From Legionella impletisoli (lineage in GTDB: Bacteria > Pseudomonadota > Gammaproteobacteria > Legionellales > Legionellaceae): DNA of 64,000 bases. Position numbers and translations under genes: made by a program. The notes under the pieces are model-generated. The model saw only the letters and a list, made by a program, of their open reading frames with translations, searched no databases and was not told where the DNA came from. Shown here one piece after another: positions 1-9,653 of this stretch. The stretch is from contig NZ_CAAAIA010000001.1 of assembly GCF_900639875.1 (NCBI RefSeq), positions 372,001 to 436,000 on the forward strand, read 5' to 3'. Each line of letters opens with the position of its first letter. Within the stretch, counting starts at the first letter, position 1.

Positions 1-1
1 T

Positions 2-1123
2 CGCTGGATATACAGCAATGAAATTAATACCAAGCGCTCATCTTTAAAAGATTTTTCTCAAGGAGAACTCGTTGAGGTGTGTGATTCTCAAGGGCAAACG
101 TTGGGTATTGCCTATGTAAATCCTCATTCCTTAATTACCGCAAGGCTGCTTACTGATCAATCTACTCTACCTGATGATTGGATTAAGCTACGTATACAAA
201 ATGCCTTACGTTACCGTGAGCAGTTTTATGACAAACCCTATTATCGTTTAGTTTATGGGGAAAGCGATGCGTTACCAGGTTTAGTCATTGATCGTTATGA
301 TCAAGATTTTGTGATTCAAATTAATACCGCAGGCATGGAACAACAGATTGAAGCAATTTATGGTGCACTCATCGAACTGTTTCAACCAAACTCTATCTGG
401 TTACGAGCCGATAGCAGCATGCGCGAGTTAGAAAATCTCCCTAAATATGCAAAAGAGTTACATGGAGAATTACCTGAATATTTAACCATTATTGAGAATG
501 ACGTGCGATTTGAAATTCCTCGTGAAGCTTCACAAAAAACTGGTTGGTTCTATGATCATCGTGAAAATCGTGCTTTTTTAAAGTCATTAGCTCAAGGTAA
601 GCGTGTTTTAGATGTATTTAGTTATGCAGGGGGCTGGGGGATCCAAGCCGCAATGGGAGGTGCTGCCAATGTGACTTGTGTAGATTCATCACACACGGCA
701 ATGGAATTTGTGCAACATAATGCCCGACTAAATCAGGTTCAAGATAACGTTCATATCTTTCAATCAGATGCCTTTGAAGCATTAAAGCTCTTAAAACATC
801 AAGAAGAACTTTTTGATGTTGTCGTTTTAGATCCCCCCGCTTTTATTAAACGACGAAAAGATTTCAAACAAGGTTTAACGGCTTATTATCGTGCTAATCA
901 ACAAGCACTTAAATTGTTGCAACCAGGGGGAATCCTAGTCTCTGCCTCTTGCTCCCATCATCTATCTGAACATGATTTACAAGAAGTCATTCAACAAAGT
1001 CTTGCTCAAGCCGGTCGAACGGGACGGCTAATCTTACGAGGCCACCCTGGATTTGATCACCCCATTCATCCGGCTATGCCAGAAACTTATTATCTAAAAG
1101 CATTCTTTATACAATTGGATTAA
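2..1123 (+). CDS. rlmI: class I SAM-dependent rRNA methyltransferase, RlmI-like (5' end outside window)
   Basis: Probable 23S rRNA m5C methyltransferase of the RlmI family. The frame is open from base 2, and the first codons (RWIYSNEI) match the PUA-domain start of this family, so the true start lies just left of the window. An internal GTG/ATG start would cut the PUA domain. About 373 residues are visible; the E. coli protein has 396. The Rossmann methyltransferase half shows the SAM loop DVFSYAGGWG, the motif VVLDPPAFIK, and the catalytic-type cysteine in SASCSHH. Downstream lies a 93-bp gap and then a convergent unknown gene. Family assignment is firm; the exact target base is inferred from the family. 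Confidence 0.88.
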   Translation, partial: RWIYSNEINTKRSSLKDFSQGELVEVCDSQGQTLGIAYVNPHSLITARLLTDQSTLPDDWIKLRIQNALRYREQFYDKPYYRLVYGESDALPGLVIDRYDQDFVIQINTAGMEQQIEAIYGALIELFQPNSIWLRADSSMRELENLPKYAKELHGELPEYLTIIENDVRFEIPREASQKTGWFYDHRENRAFLKSLAQGKRVLDVFSYAGGWGIQAAMGGAANVTCVDSSHTAMEFVQHNARLNQVQDNVHIFQSDAFEALKLLKHQEELFDVVVLDPPAFIKRRKDFKQGLTAYYRANQQALKLLQPGGILVSASCSHHLSEHDLQEVIQQSLAQAGRTGRLILRGHPGFDHPIHPAMPETYYLKAFFIQLD

Positions 1124-1216
1124 CTATTTTTTCCCCTTTTACCAAGGTTTTTCTGGATGCGGATCAGCCGAGGCACTTAAGCAAGGACAATGGCCAACAT
1201 ACCTAATAACACAGCC

Positions 1217-1822
1217 CTACTTGCGCACCAAGTATGATATAGAAGGAAGCGCTCTTTCAGAGGGTGCACGGAGTTCGTCGAGTTCTAATTGAACTTTTTT
1301 GATTTCTTCACGGATTTCTTTTATACGAACATTATTAACAGACATATCTTTAAGGGCTGTATCAATTAATTTATTTTTTTCTTTATGAGAAAGCGTGACG
1401 TCATTACAGGTAAGAATATAGATCTCATGTAACAATCGATGAATCTCAAGTATTTCTGCTAGCGTTTGTTTTTTATATTGGAGTAGCTGCTTTAATATCT
1501 CTACCTCAGTGAATGAACGTTCATTTATTATGCTTGGCTTTTTTTCTTCTATAGGAGGTAGCTTAGCATTTGGTACCTTAGAAAAGAATGATTTTTGTTC
1601 AGAAGGAGGTCGTCTTGGCTTAACTCTGGCTAAAGACAGCTCTACTTGGGAGGAAGGTTTACAATCATCTAAGGGTGGAAGAAATGGGGCATGTTTTTGT
1701 TCTCGCGCAACGTAAGAAGGCACTTTAGTAGGTTGATGAACAAAAAAGGAGGGTTTGGAGACGGCATTTTGACTATTGGGTCTTTTTCTTAATGCTAGGT
1801 TCAAACGGCGTTCTGATTCCAT
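1217..1822 (-). CDS. hypothetical protein with C-terminal coiled coil
   Basis: No family recognised. The 201 residues split into a basic, proline- and serine-rich N-terminal half (about 1-105), likely disordered, and a charged helical C-terminal half (about 110-190) with heptad-like leucines, consistent with a coiled coil. There is no signal peptide or membrane segment. The start at 1822 is supported by AAGGA eight bases upstream. It converges on the methyltransferase gene. The low-complexity-plus-coiled-coil build is common among Legionella secreted substrates, but nothing here proves secretion. The final residues (SISYLVRK) are not glutamate-rich. Confidence 0.6.
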   Translation of the reverse strand: MESERRLNLALRKRPNSQNAVSKPSFFVHQPTKVPSYVAREQKHAPFLPPLDDCKPSSQVELSLARVKPRRPPSEQKSFFSKVPNAKLPPIEEKKPSIINERSFTEVEILKQLLQYKKQTLAEILEIHRLLHEIYILTCNDVTLSHKEKNKLIDTALKDMSVNNVRIKEIREEIKKVQLELDELRAPSERALPSISYLVRK

Positions 1823-1994
1823 ACAGATATTCCTTATCGTTCTTGAATCAATCCCATATATTCCATAGTTCCAATGGGTGATAGCTTCACGATAGCATAC
1901 ATTTTTTCTTAGTCAAAACCTCTAAGATAAAACTTAAGATGAAACCATACGATATATTGATGCCATCACTATTAATTTGAACGCCATAAGAGAT

Positions 1995-2849
1995 TTACTG
2001 TCTAGCCATCCTGATGTTGCTTACTGGGCCGATAGGTTTTGAACTTCGAGTTGGGTTAATATCTAAACCTCCTCGCCTTGTGTATCTTGCCGTTACGGTT
2101 AATTCAGATGGTTGGCAAAATGTTTGAATATCCATGAAGATACGCTCGACGCATTGCTCGTGGAATTCATTATGATTTCGAAAAGAGACTAGATATTTCA
2201 ATAAATCCACGTGATTAATTTTTGTTCCAGAGTAAAGGATTTGAATTGAGCCCCAATCAGGCTGCCCTGTGACAAGGCAATTTGATTTTAATAAGTGAGA
2301 ATATAATGTTTCATGGACAATCTGAGTGTTATCGGTGGTCAATAGACCTGGATTAACTTGGAATGAATCTATTTCAATATCTAAGCCATCAAGACAAGTT
2401 CCGTCGAAAGTTTCGATGTTTTGGTTCAGCAAATCATCCAATGTATAAAGGGTGATTCGCACTTCTCCCTCCACTAATCGCTTAATATCTTTTGTCAAAA
2501 GCGCTTCCAATTCCTCCATCGATTCAAGACGTGTATTGTTGAATGAGTTTAAATATAATTTAAATGATTTTGACTCAATAATATTCACGGAGTGGCAATT
2601 AATATCAAATCGAATAATCGCATTTTGCGGCTTTCCTTTGAGATTAAGCCAAGAAACCTCATAAGCATTCCACGTGTCAAAGCCAAAAAATGGAATGGGA
2701 TTGGGAACATGGAGTTCATCCCGCTTTCCTTTTCGAGGTATGGGAAATAACAACTCTGGAGTATACTCCGAAATATACGTTATTTTTTTTCCGAGCGGGG
2801 AATTGGTAGCTTCCTTGCAATGGTCATCAGTTAACTTCATCTTGGTCAT
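1995..2849 (-). CDS. queF: NADPH-dependent 7-cyano-7-deazaguanine reductase QueF
   Basis: Reduces the nitrile of preQ0 to the amine of preQ1 in queuosine biosynthesis (cytosol, tunnelling fold). It shows the QueF motif ESKSFKLY and the active-site stretch NCLVTGQPDWGS, where Cys and the Asp seven residues later match the Cys190/Asp197 pair of the two-domain E. coli-type enzyme. The length from the ATG at 2849 is 284 residues, close to the 282 of E. coli. An in-frame ATG at 2891 would add 14 residues, and one at 2840 would remove three; none has a clear Shine-Dalgarno. I prefer 2849 because family homology begins about 15 residues later (PLGKKITY). Transcribed divergently from the CheD-like gene. 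Confidence 0.9.
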   Translation of the reverse strand: MTKMKLTDDHCKEATNSPLGKKITYISEYTPELLFPIPRKGKRDELHVPNPIPFFGFDTWNAYEVSWLNLKGKPQNAIIRFDINCHSVNIIESKSFKLYLNSFNNTRLESMEELEALLTKDIKRLVEGEVRITLYTLDDLLNQNIETFDGTCLDGLDIEIDSFQVNPGLLTTDNTQIVHETLYSHLLKSNCLVTGQPDWGSIQILYSGTKINHVDLLKYLVSFRNHNEFHEQCVERIFMDIQTFCQPSELTVTARYTRRGGLDINPTRSSKPIGPVSNIRMARQ

Positions 2850-3063
2850 CCAAATTGGAAAATAAAAAATAGATAGTTTATCAAACCTCATAAAAACTTG
2901 GTTTTCGTGGGAAAAGTCCGGAAAAGGGATGCTGTAAAAAATAGCCAGCGGTTGTCCATATTGTGTTAATTACGAGATATTCTTACAAATTATAAGCTCG
3001 GTTACAAATAAATTAATCATGAGGCGGGCTTTCAAAGCTGTCAATTTAAGGAACATTTCATGC

Positions 3064-3069
3064 TATAAT
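3064..3069 (+). promoter_or_regulatory. extended -10 promoter element (TGCTATAAT)
   Basis: A consensus TATAAT preceded by TGC forms an extended -10 box. No good -35 is needed for such a promoter and none is seen at ideal spacing. Transcription would begin near 3076. That places the ATG at 3019 upstream of the transcript and favours the ATG at 3100 for the next gene. Confidence 0.5.
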
Positions 3070-3099
3070 GGTTTAATTTTCATCAATCCCATCGGTGTC

Positions 3100-3723
3100 A
3101 TGTTCGAGAAGCCTGAATCATCTTTTGATCCAACCCTAGTTGAAATGGATGAATGCGTATTTAAGCTGATAAAAAATGACAACGATTCTTTAATGACCAT
3201 CGGTGTCACCACGTGTATATGCCTAATGTTCTATGGCCATCTTAATACCCAACCCTTTATTGGGATGTATCATTGGTCTGGTTTCGATCGAACCTTTGAG
3301 GATGATGAAGAGGATAAAGGTTTCTTTCTTGATGAAGTCTCTAAACTAATATACACCGTATATTCCGAAGCTCGTCGACAGCTCCAAAGCTCACCTTCGC
3401 AAAAACTCCATCTTAACCGATTGTTTATTGTTGGCGGAGAACGACGCCAACATAATACCCAAGGTGAATTATTAGTGACTGGCACTGAACTTGAAGTACA
3501 AGCCTTGAAACAATACGCAATCGAGCAGTGTAACTTATATTTTTGCACTCCCGAGAAAATTGAATTCCAAAGCATTAACTATTTAAAAACTGGCGACCAA
3601 TTTTTAAACATCATAATGACAGAAAACCATCCCACTTGGGAAGTAGTAGAGCAAGAAAATGGAGAACAATCGGAATTGGCAGAATCAGACGACCTAACTC
3701 CAAGGAATTGTTTTTCGCTTTAG
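3100..3723 (+). CDS. unknown protein with CheD/CNF-like Thr-Cys-His pattern
   Basis: The 207-residue protein (from ATG 3100) has no family I can name with certainty. Near its N-terminus the segment TIGVTTCICLMFYG is followed by FIGMYHW. This parallels the CheD active site (T-L-G-L-G-S-C ... G-G-x-x-H): Thr is six residues before the Cys, as in known CheD, and the His is 19 residues after it, against 17 in the CheD of this window. A later segment (LNRLFIVGGERRQ) occupies the place of the CheD 'FGGA' strand. This suggests a glutamine-deamidase fold, perhaps an effector. The C-terminus is acidic. An upstream ATG at 3019 would add 27 residues but precedes the best promoter. Function is inferred only. 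Confidence 0.55.
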   Translation: MFEKPESSFDPTLVEMDECVFKLIKNDNDSLMTIGVTTCICLMFYGHLNTQPFIGMYHWSGFDRTFEDDEEDKGFFLDEVSKLIYTVYSEARRQLQSSPSQKLHLNRLFIVGGERRQHNTQGELLVTGTELEVQALKQYAIEQCNLYFCTPEKIEFQSINYLKTGDQFLNIIMTENHPTWEVVEQENGEQSELAESDDLTPRNCFSL

Positions 3724-3825
3724 ACTCTTAAGTTGGTTCGAAACACCCCTAATACAACTACCACTAAAATACAAAAATGGCATTTGTTATTCTAAGTCGC
3801 GACGCGATGCTAATTTTTAATCTCA

Positions 3826-4245
3826 TTAATAAGTTTCAAGGAAATATTTCCCATCTTGGCTTAAATAATAGATTGTTCTTTGGTTTAAATGCACGCTAAC
3901 ATACACAATTCCAGCACAAGCAACTTCGTGATGAAATTCATTAACTGATAGTTTATCCTCATCAAAATTCTGAATAGCGCTTTTAATCCGAGTTAAATCC
4001 AATGAATCACCAATATCAAATGAACTTTCATCAATCGATGAATCAACCTCACTGACTGGTAAATGGTATAGAACTGCGTCTTTAGAATAAAAAATAAGAC
4101 CATTTTGTAATACGTCATATGTTTGCCTAATCACACCTAAAGACAGCAATTTATCAGTAAATTCCACAAAATCACCGGGATTATAGTATCTCTCAACACA
4201 CAGTTGCTTTATAGAATCTTGAATACCCTTTGAAATGGCAAGCAT
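3826..4245 (-). CDS. DUF1398-like small protein
   Basis: 139 residues. Two similar halves can be seen: each has a short helix, then a '[13 protein letters not shown]' or '[13 protein letters not shown]' type strand, then a tyrosine-rich hairpin ([28 protein letters not shown]). This two-repeat layout resembles DUF1398 (YbcV-like) proteins, whose function is unknown. There are no catalytic residues to point to, and no signal peptide. The start at 4245 has GGAG six bases upstream. It stands alone between two genes, 103 bp from the convergent CheD-like gene and 95 bp from the upstream cysteine-hydrolase-like gene on the same strand. Confidence 0.6.
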   Translation of the reverse strand: MLAISKGIQDSIKQLCVERYYNPGDFVEFTDKLLSLGVIRQTYDVLQNGLIFYSKDAVLYHLPVSEVDSSIDESSFDIGDSLDLTRIKSAIQNFDEDKLSVNEFHHEVACAGIVYVSVHLNQRTIYYLSQDGKYFLETY

Positions 4246-4339
4246 ACGAACTCCAAGTAAAAAATTATCGAGGAATTATACCAATCAAGGGTAAAAAAAA
4301 CAGAACCATTTATGATATCCGAACACAAAGCTGCTTAAC

Positions 4340-4987
4340 CTATGGTTTATGGGTATGAGTAGGCGCTTCCTTCTTTTGTTTGTCCAGTCTTATAAAATGA
4401 CTGTGAACGATTCCTCGAAGTTCCTTCTGTGAATTTAAAGATGGCAGGCAATCCGATAAGGTTCCTACTTCTTGCGTGACCTCTGGAATTTCATCTTCCA
4501 ACTCAAAATGATTGGCGGGAAAAACCTTCCCCATCATGACTCCATCACGAATTGCCCCACCATACCCCACAAGATTTTCTCGCCAACGCTTAAAGGGATA
4601 ATGTTTTCCTGCCCATGTATCAATAATATAATCATCCAGTATCAAAAACATATGATTCAGTCCAAATATCCCGATTTTTACAGGCCCTTGATAACCCCCC
4701 AGCCGTAACAATAGTGCTCCTGTATAAGCCATCTCCTGGCAATTGCCACAGCCTGTCTGCATAGCATCTAGAGCTTGCTCATAAACTGAACTTCCTTTCG
4801 ATTGATAGGCTCGGATGGTTTGCTCAATAGGCCCATTTTCGGGATAGCCCTTTTCATTTAAAGCTTCACGTGTGGAACTTTGTTTAATAAGATTTTTTGT
4901 CAGATTCATAACATAACTGGCAACTTCGCTCATGGTTCGATCGTCTTTGGTAAAATCAAGCTCTTTTTTTGAATGGTCAAAAGTCAT
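4340..4987 (-). CDS. putative Cys-His-Asp (transglutaminase/papain-like) protein
   Basis: 215 residues. The centre carries GCGNCQEMAYTGALLL, then GLNHMFLIL, then IIDTWAGKH. The order Cys ... His ... Asp with these spacings is that of transglutaminase-like and papain-like cysteine hydrolases, with the Cys at the start of a helix and His and Asp on neighbouring strands. The N-terminal 70 residues are helical and the C-terminal 40 are polar. There is no signal peptide. Some Legionella effectors (for example RavJ) use such a triad, but I cannot assign this one to a named family. The start at 4987 lacks an obvious Shine-Dalgarno; a second ATG is 17 codons in. Substrate unknown. Confidence 0.6.
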   Translation of the reverse strand: MTFDHSKKELDFTKDDRTMSEVASYVMNLTKNLIKQSSTREALNEKGYPENGPIEQTIRAYQSKGSSVYEQALDAMQTGCGNCQEMAYTGALLLRLGGYQGPVKIGIFGLNHMFLILDDYIIDTWAGKHYPFKRWRENLVGYGGAIRDGVMMGKVFPANHFELEDEIPEVTQEVGTLSDCLPSLNSQKELRGIVHSHFIRLDKQKKEAPTHTHKP

Positions 4988-5116
4988 AACTAAAAAAAAT
5001 AGGTGTGCTTGAGTAAAATATAGTCATCTGGATGATAACATTCAAAATAAAAGCTTTAATTTCCTATCTTTATTATGAAATAATCATTTTTATTCATATA
5101 GGTTTGCAGAGGGACT

Positions 5117-6184
5117 GTGCAATCTCAAGCTCATTTAAATGTCGCTTCAAATAATTGGCGGGCAATTGGTTTAGTTATACTGTGCATTCGATTTGTTCAA
5201 GGATGGATATTCTGGGGTGGTGGATCAAGACGATTTATTTATGACCCCTATAAGTTAGACCCATATGCACCACAGTGGATGGCGAATAAAGTCCAAAGCG
5301 CCATGCCGGGAATGTTATTTGATTTAAGCCCTGTAGTTAGTTTTTTATTACAACATTTTGTCCTTCTCTATATTTCAATCATTATTTTTAGTTTATTAGA
5401 ATTAATAAGCGGTTTAGCATTAATTTTTGGTTTTTTCACACGTGCAGCAGCACTCCTTACAGCGTTTATTAGTGTGATTCTCATGATTTTATTCGGTTGG
5501 CAAGGCTCTACGTGCATGGATGAGTGGACGATGGCCGTTTCAAATCTTTCGATTGGGTTAACCCTAGTCTTAAGTGGCAGCATGGCTTATTCAATTGATG
5601 CTTGGTTAATGAAAAAAAGACCTGAAATGATTAACAAAAAGTGGTTTATGCTGCTCGGCAGTGCCCCATGGTCTTTTCCAACATTAAAAAAAGTTGCGAT
5701 TTGGTTTTTTGTAGTAACAGCTATATTCACGGTTGGCACCTATGATTATTATCGTGGTGCCGTATTTACGCCCTATCATGCAGGGCCTGTAAATCCTAAT
5801 GTCTTTCATCTTAGCTTGAGCAATGCAAAATTACTTCCTGATGATGAGATTCAATTCAAAATGTATGTTGATGCAGGCCCAGATGCCGTCCCGATGTACC
5901 TCGTTCGAATAGAATTAAGAGATGAAAACAATGCCTTAATTGAAGCCTGGCCTGGAACAGAGCTACAAAAACTACCAAAGCAGGCCATTCAAAACAGTTA
6001 CGCTTACAATCAAGTGCGAGTTGGACAATATGGGCTCATTGCACCCGAAAGCGCTGAAGCAATCATTCGATTGAATTCATCTAAAAAGCTAAACCCACAA
6101 AAAGAATACCAATTACAGGTTTATAGCGTTGATGGTCGACGTTGGGATTTGGATTTAAACAAGAGAGACTCCTCGGATCTTTAA
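5117..6184 (+). CDS. DoxD-DoxA fusion (thiosulfate:quinone oxidoreductase-like), DoxX superfamily
   Basis: 355-residue inner-membrane protein. Residues about 15-170 form a DoxD/DoxX-type four-helix membrane domain (starting RAIGLVILCIRFVQGW). After a further membrane helix at about 192-212, residues 215-350 resemble the DoxA small subunit, a periplasmic beta domain. The archaeal TQO complex has these as separate subunits, so this is a DoxD-DoxA fusion as found in many bacteria. The start is GTG 5117, with AGAGGGA upstream. The gap to cheR is only 42 bp, so co-transcription with the chemosensory operon is possible. The role as a thiosulfate oxidase is inferred from the family and is not certain. 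Confidence 0.78.
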   Translation: MQSQAHLNVASNNWRAIGLVILCIRFVQGWIFWGGGSRRFIYDPYKLDPYAPQWMANKVQSAMPGMLFDLSPVVSFLLQHFVLLYISIIIFSLLELISGLALIFGFFTRAAALLTAFISVILMILFGWQGSTCMDEWTMAVSNLSIGLTLVLSGSMAYSIDAWLMKKRPEMINKKWFMLLGSAPWSFPTLKKVAIWFFVVTAIFTVGTYDYYRGAVFTPYHAGPVNPNVFHLSLSNAKLLPDDEIQFKMYVDAGPDAVPMYLVRIELRDENNALIEAWPGTELQKLPKQAIQNSYAYNQVRVGQYGLIAPESAEAIIRLNSSKKLNPQKEYQLQVYSVDGRRWDLDLNKRDSSDL

Positions 6185-6226
6185 TACTAAATTATCCTAT
6201 AAGAACACCCATAAGAAATTATAAGC

Positions 6227-7057
6227 ATGACCAATAAAAAAGAAGCCACAGACCATTTTGCAACACTTATTCTAAAAATAAAAAACATGAGTGGTTTGGA
6301 TTTTAGTCAATATCGTCCTTCTTGCTTAAAACGCCGTATTGATAGCCGTTTAAGGCTTATTAATCTTCAAAGTTATGAGGATTATCTTACCTTTTTAGAC
6401 CTAAACCCTTCTGAAATTGATGCACTACTTAATTATCTCACGATTAATTTAACCGAATTTTATCGTGATAAGGAAGCATGGAATATTATTGCACATGAGG
6501 TTGCTCCAAGCATCATCGAAGAGAAAGCAACAGAGCGGCGCTCAAGTATTAATATTTGGAGCGCAGGAAGCAGCAGTGGTGAAGAAGCTTATACCTTAGC
6601 CATGATTTTTTTAGAAGCACTTGGAAAACAAAAAAAAGAATTCTCTTTGATGATTTATGGTACAGACATCGATGTGGCATCACTAGAGAGAGCTAAAGCA
6701 GGTCGTTATCCTGCAAAAAACCTTGAATTCCTACCAAAGTCGATGCTCAAACGTTATTTCATTCAAGATAACGAGGATTATGTTGTTTCCCCGTTGCTAA
6801 AAAAAGTAACGCAATTTCAACGGCACGATCTTATTTCTTCTAAGCCTTTAAAATCGATGGATTTGATCGTTTGTAGAAATGTTTTAATTTATTTCAACCG
6901 CCCACTGCAAGCCAATATTTTTGAAATGTTTCACCAATCGTTGAAAAAAAATGGGTTTTTAATGCTTGGCAAAACCGAATTCTTATTATCAAACGTAGCC
7001 CATCGATTCGAAATATATCACCTGCGCGAGCGTATCTACAAAAAAATTACAAATTAG
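6227..7057 (+). CDS. cheR: CheR chemoreceptor glutamate methyltransferase
   Basis: 276 residues, the usual CheR length. The N-terminal helical domain (about 1-85) contains FSQYRPSCLKRRIDSR, and the Rossmann domain has the SAM motif IWSAGSSSGEEAYTLA, YGTDID and the late motif DLIVCRNVLIYF. It adds methyl groups to receptor glutamates and so opposes CheB/CheD. It is the first che gene of the cluster, followed 49 bp later by the receptor gene. There is no C-terminal pentapeptide-binding TPR extension. Confidence 0.93.
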   Translation: MTNKKEATDHFATLILKIKNMSGLDFSQYRPSCLKRRIDSRLRLINLQSYEDYLTFLDLNPSEIDALLNYLTINLTEFYRDKEAWNIIAHEVAPSIIEEKATERRSSINIWSAGSSSGEEAYTLAMIFLEALGKQKKEFSLMIYGTDIDVASLERAKAGRYPAKNLEFLPKSMLKRYFIQDNEDYVVSPLLKKVTQFQRHDLISSKPLKSMDLIVCRNVLIYFNRPLQANIFEMFHQSLKKNGFLMLGKTEFLLSNVAHRFEIYHLRERIYKKITN

Positions 7058-7106
7058 TTTGTGCTAAACTGTTATAAATCAAAGAAAAAAATCAAAGGGA
7101 TTGACG

Positions 7107-9152
7107 ATGAAACTTTATGCCAAACTCATGTTAAGTTTTGGTTTGTTATTTCTCATTTCTCTTGCCGTTGTCTCTTTCGTTGCAACAAAAAGTGCTACAG
7201 AAGCATTACAAGATTCGATTGGTAATGACTTAAAGCACATTTGCCAATCGGCTGCTAATTCAATTGATCGGTATCTACAATCCAAAATTACCGATGCCAA
7301 AATTATTTCTGAAACTTTATTGACCCAAAAAGAAGATCCCCAAGGGCTTAATCAATACTTTACCAATTTAAAGGAAGAAACAAACGATTATCAAGATATT
7401 TTTTTTGTAAACAAGGATGGCATCATCGTTGCCTCTACGGCTCCTAATTTAATTAATAAAAAGGTAGCAGAAGAAAGTCCTATATTAGATACACTCTTTA
7501 ATAATGTGAAAGAACTCAAGCCCGATGAAGTCATTTTTCAAGACGGCTATTACAATGAGCAAACTAACGCTTTGGAAATACATATATTAATACCTGTATA
7601 TGATGAAAAACCATCCTTAACAGGCGTTTTAGTCATTGCCCTAAACATGGACGCCATTAAAAATTTTGTTGTCCAACTCGAAAAAAAAACTCCCGGGGAT
7701 AAAGCTGCGTTTTTGGTGGATAAAAAAGGAAGATTACTGGCTTCAGGAAATCCAGATGCAGTCCTTTGGCAAACCCTACCCGACGCCGAAATCAATCCTA
7801 AACTAAAAACTATCGCCGCTAGCGATGAGGATGGCTTTACAATTTACACGGATAAATCAGGTGATCGAGTGTTAGCTGGATATGCCGATTTGGAGGAATT
7901 TGGCGTTAATAAAGGAGGCAGTTGGGAGGTTTTTTCTGTGGCACCTGTTAACGTTATTTTTGCTCCGGTAGATAAATTACAAAATACCTTACTTTGGACA
8001 TCGGTCATTATTATCGTATTGGTTTTAATCCTGTCTTATCTTTTAGCTCGATACATCACCAAACCTTTAAATCAAATGTCAAAACGCATTAACGAAATTG
8101 CCAATGCGTCTGGCGACTTGACACAGCGTATCGAGATAACAACTCAAGATGAGATTGGGAAACTAGCAGAAGCATTTAACCGCATGATTTCTGGGATCCG
8201 TGAAATTGTTCAGCGTGTTTTAGAAACCTCGGATGGTGTTTCTTCATCCAGCCAACAACTATCCTCATCTTCAGAGGAATTAAGTGCAGCAACTGAAGAA
8301 ATAGCTGCTGCAGTTCAACAAATTTCTCGCGCATCGCAAAATCAAGCTCAACAGGTTCAAGAAACGAGCCAGGTGATTGAGCAACTGAATAAAAATTTAG
8401 ACGAAGTTAAAAAAGCTTCTCAACAATCCGCATCCACCTCAGATCAAGCAACGGAAGTGGCTCAGCAAGGTGGTGTGTCTATGTTAAATACATTAAGTAA
8501 AATGAATTCTATTCATGATAAAGTCACCGATACAGCTAATGTCATTAAAACCTTATACCAACGCTCCGAGCAAATTGGTGAAATTGTTGAAACAATTACT
8601 AATATTGCTGATCAAACCAACTTACTCGCGCTAAATGCTGCAATTGAAGCCGCACGGGCAGGTGAAGCCGGCCGGGGGTTCGCCGTGGTTGCAGAAGAAG
8701 TTCGAAAACTCGCAGAAGGCTCAGCCAAAGCAGCCGATCAAATCAGTGAATTAATCATAGGCATACAAAAAGAAACCGCCAATGCCGTTAAGGCTATGAA
8801 ACTTGGTAGCGAAGAAGTAGAGGAAGGTCGTGAAATAGCCGCTAAAACCAGTGAAGCACTAGAAAACATCATTTCCACCGTTGAAAAAACTTCCGATTCC
8901 ATTCAGCTAATTTCTGAATCGACCGAGCATTTAGCCACAGGACATAATCAAGTGGTTCTTCGCATTGAAGAAATTGCATCAGCGGCTGAAGAATCTGCCG
9001 CAAGCTCTGAAGAAGTTGGTTCCTCAACTCAGCAAATGTCAGCATCCATGCAAGAAATCGCTTCTTCATCACAAGAATTAGCGCAAATGGCATTAATGCT
9101 TCAAGAGATGGTAAAGCGATTTAAAGTAGAAGAATCTACGCATAAGGATTGA
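7107..9152 (+). CDS. methyl-accepting chemotaxis protein
   Basis: 681 residues from ATG 7107, which is preceded by AAGGGA six bases upstream; a TTG two codons earlier is less likely. Order: membrane helix about 6-26, a large periplasmic sensor of dCache type (about 35-280, with [20 protein letters not shown]), a second membrane helix about 294-316, HAMP (about 316-370), and a long signalling coiled coil. The conserved hairpin tip [20 protein letters not shown] is intact, so it can engage CheA/CheW. Glutamine/glutamate pairs in the flanking helices could serve as methylation sites. The ligand is unknown. It is the only receptor in the cluster. Confidence 0.93.
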   Translation: MKLYAKLMLSFGLLFLISLAVVSFVATKSATEALQDSIGNDLKHICQSAANSIDRYLQSKITDAKIISETLLTQKEDPQGLNQYFTNLKEETNDYQDIFFVNKDGIIVASTAPNLINKKVAEESPILDTLFNNVKELKPDEVIFQDGYYNEQTNALEIHILIPVYDEKPSLTGVLVIALNMDAIKNFVVQLEKKTPGDKAAFLVDKKGRLLASGNPDAVLWQTLPDAEINPKLKTIAASDEDGFTIYTDKSGDRVLAGYADLEEFGVNKGGSWEVFSVAPVNVIFAPVDKLQNTLLWTSVIIIVLVLILSYLLARYITKPLNQMSKRINEIANASGDLTQRIEITTQDEIGKLAEAFNRMISGIREIVQRVLETSDGVSSSSQQLSSSSEELSAATEEIAAAVQQISRASQNQAQQVQETSQVIEQLNKNLDEVKKASQQSASTSDQATEVAQQGGVSMLNTLSKMNSIHDKVTDTANVIKTLYQRSEQIGEIVETITNIADQTNLLALNAAIEAARAGEAGRGFAVVAEEVRKLAEGSAKAADQISELIIGIQKETANAVKAMKLGSEEVEEGREIAAKTSEALENIISTVEKTSDSIQLISESTEHLATGHNQVVLRIEEIASAAEESAASSEEVGSSTQQMSASMQEIASSSQELAQMALMLQEMVKRFKVEESTHKD

Positions 9153-9158
9153 ACAAAG

Positions 9159-9653
9159 ATGATGAGTAATCAAAGCGATAGCGAAAAACAACTGGTTATC
9201 TTTCGTCTCCAACAAGAAGAGTTTGGTATTGATATCATGCAAGTACGTGAAATCGTCCCCATGATGATAATTTCGCGTCTCCCTAATGCTCCGAATCATA
9301 TTGAGGGCGTTATCAATTTGCGAGGGCGTGTTATTCCTGTAATGAATTTGAATGAACGTTTGGGTCTATCTCAATTCTCTGAATCTATTCAACCCAAACG
9401 GATTGTGGTGGTTGAAGTGGATGAGGCCACAATAGGCTTACTGGTTGATGACGTTCCCGAAATACTGCGAATAGCTAAAGACAAAATTGAATCCTCATCT
9501 GAAATCATTAAAAAACGCAAAAATGCTTGGTACATACAGGGTGTGGGAAAGTTAGATACTCGTTTGATTATTATTCTCGATTTATCAGAAATTCTTTCTC
9601 TAGCCGACCAAAACTTAGTAGAAAATGCCTCACACGGAGAAGCGCATGAGTAA
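9159..9653 (+). CDS. cheW: CheW coupling protein
   Basis: 164 residues, a single CheW domain. It reads VIFRLQQEEFGIDIMQVREI, then the conserved VINLRGRVIPVMNLNERLG, then GLLVDDVPEIL. It links receptor tips to CheA. It lies six bases after the receptor gene; ATG ATG offers two adjacent starts (9159 or 9162). Its 3' end overlaps the start of cheY by 8 bp, which indicates coupled translation. Confidence 0.93.
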   Translation: MMSNQSDSEKQLVIFRLQQEEFGIDIMQVREIVPMMIISRLPNAPNHIEGVINLRGRVIPVMNLNERLGLSQFSESIQPKRIVVVEVDEATIGLLVDDVPEILRIAKDKIESSSEIIKKRKNAWYIQGVGKLDTRLIIILDLSEILSLADQNLVENASHGEAHE

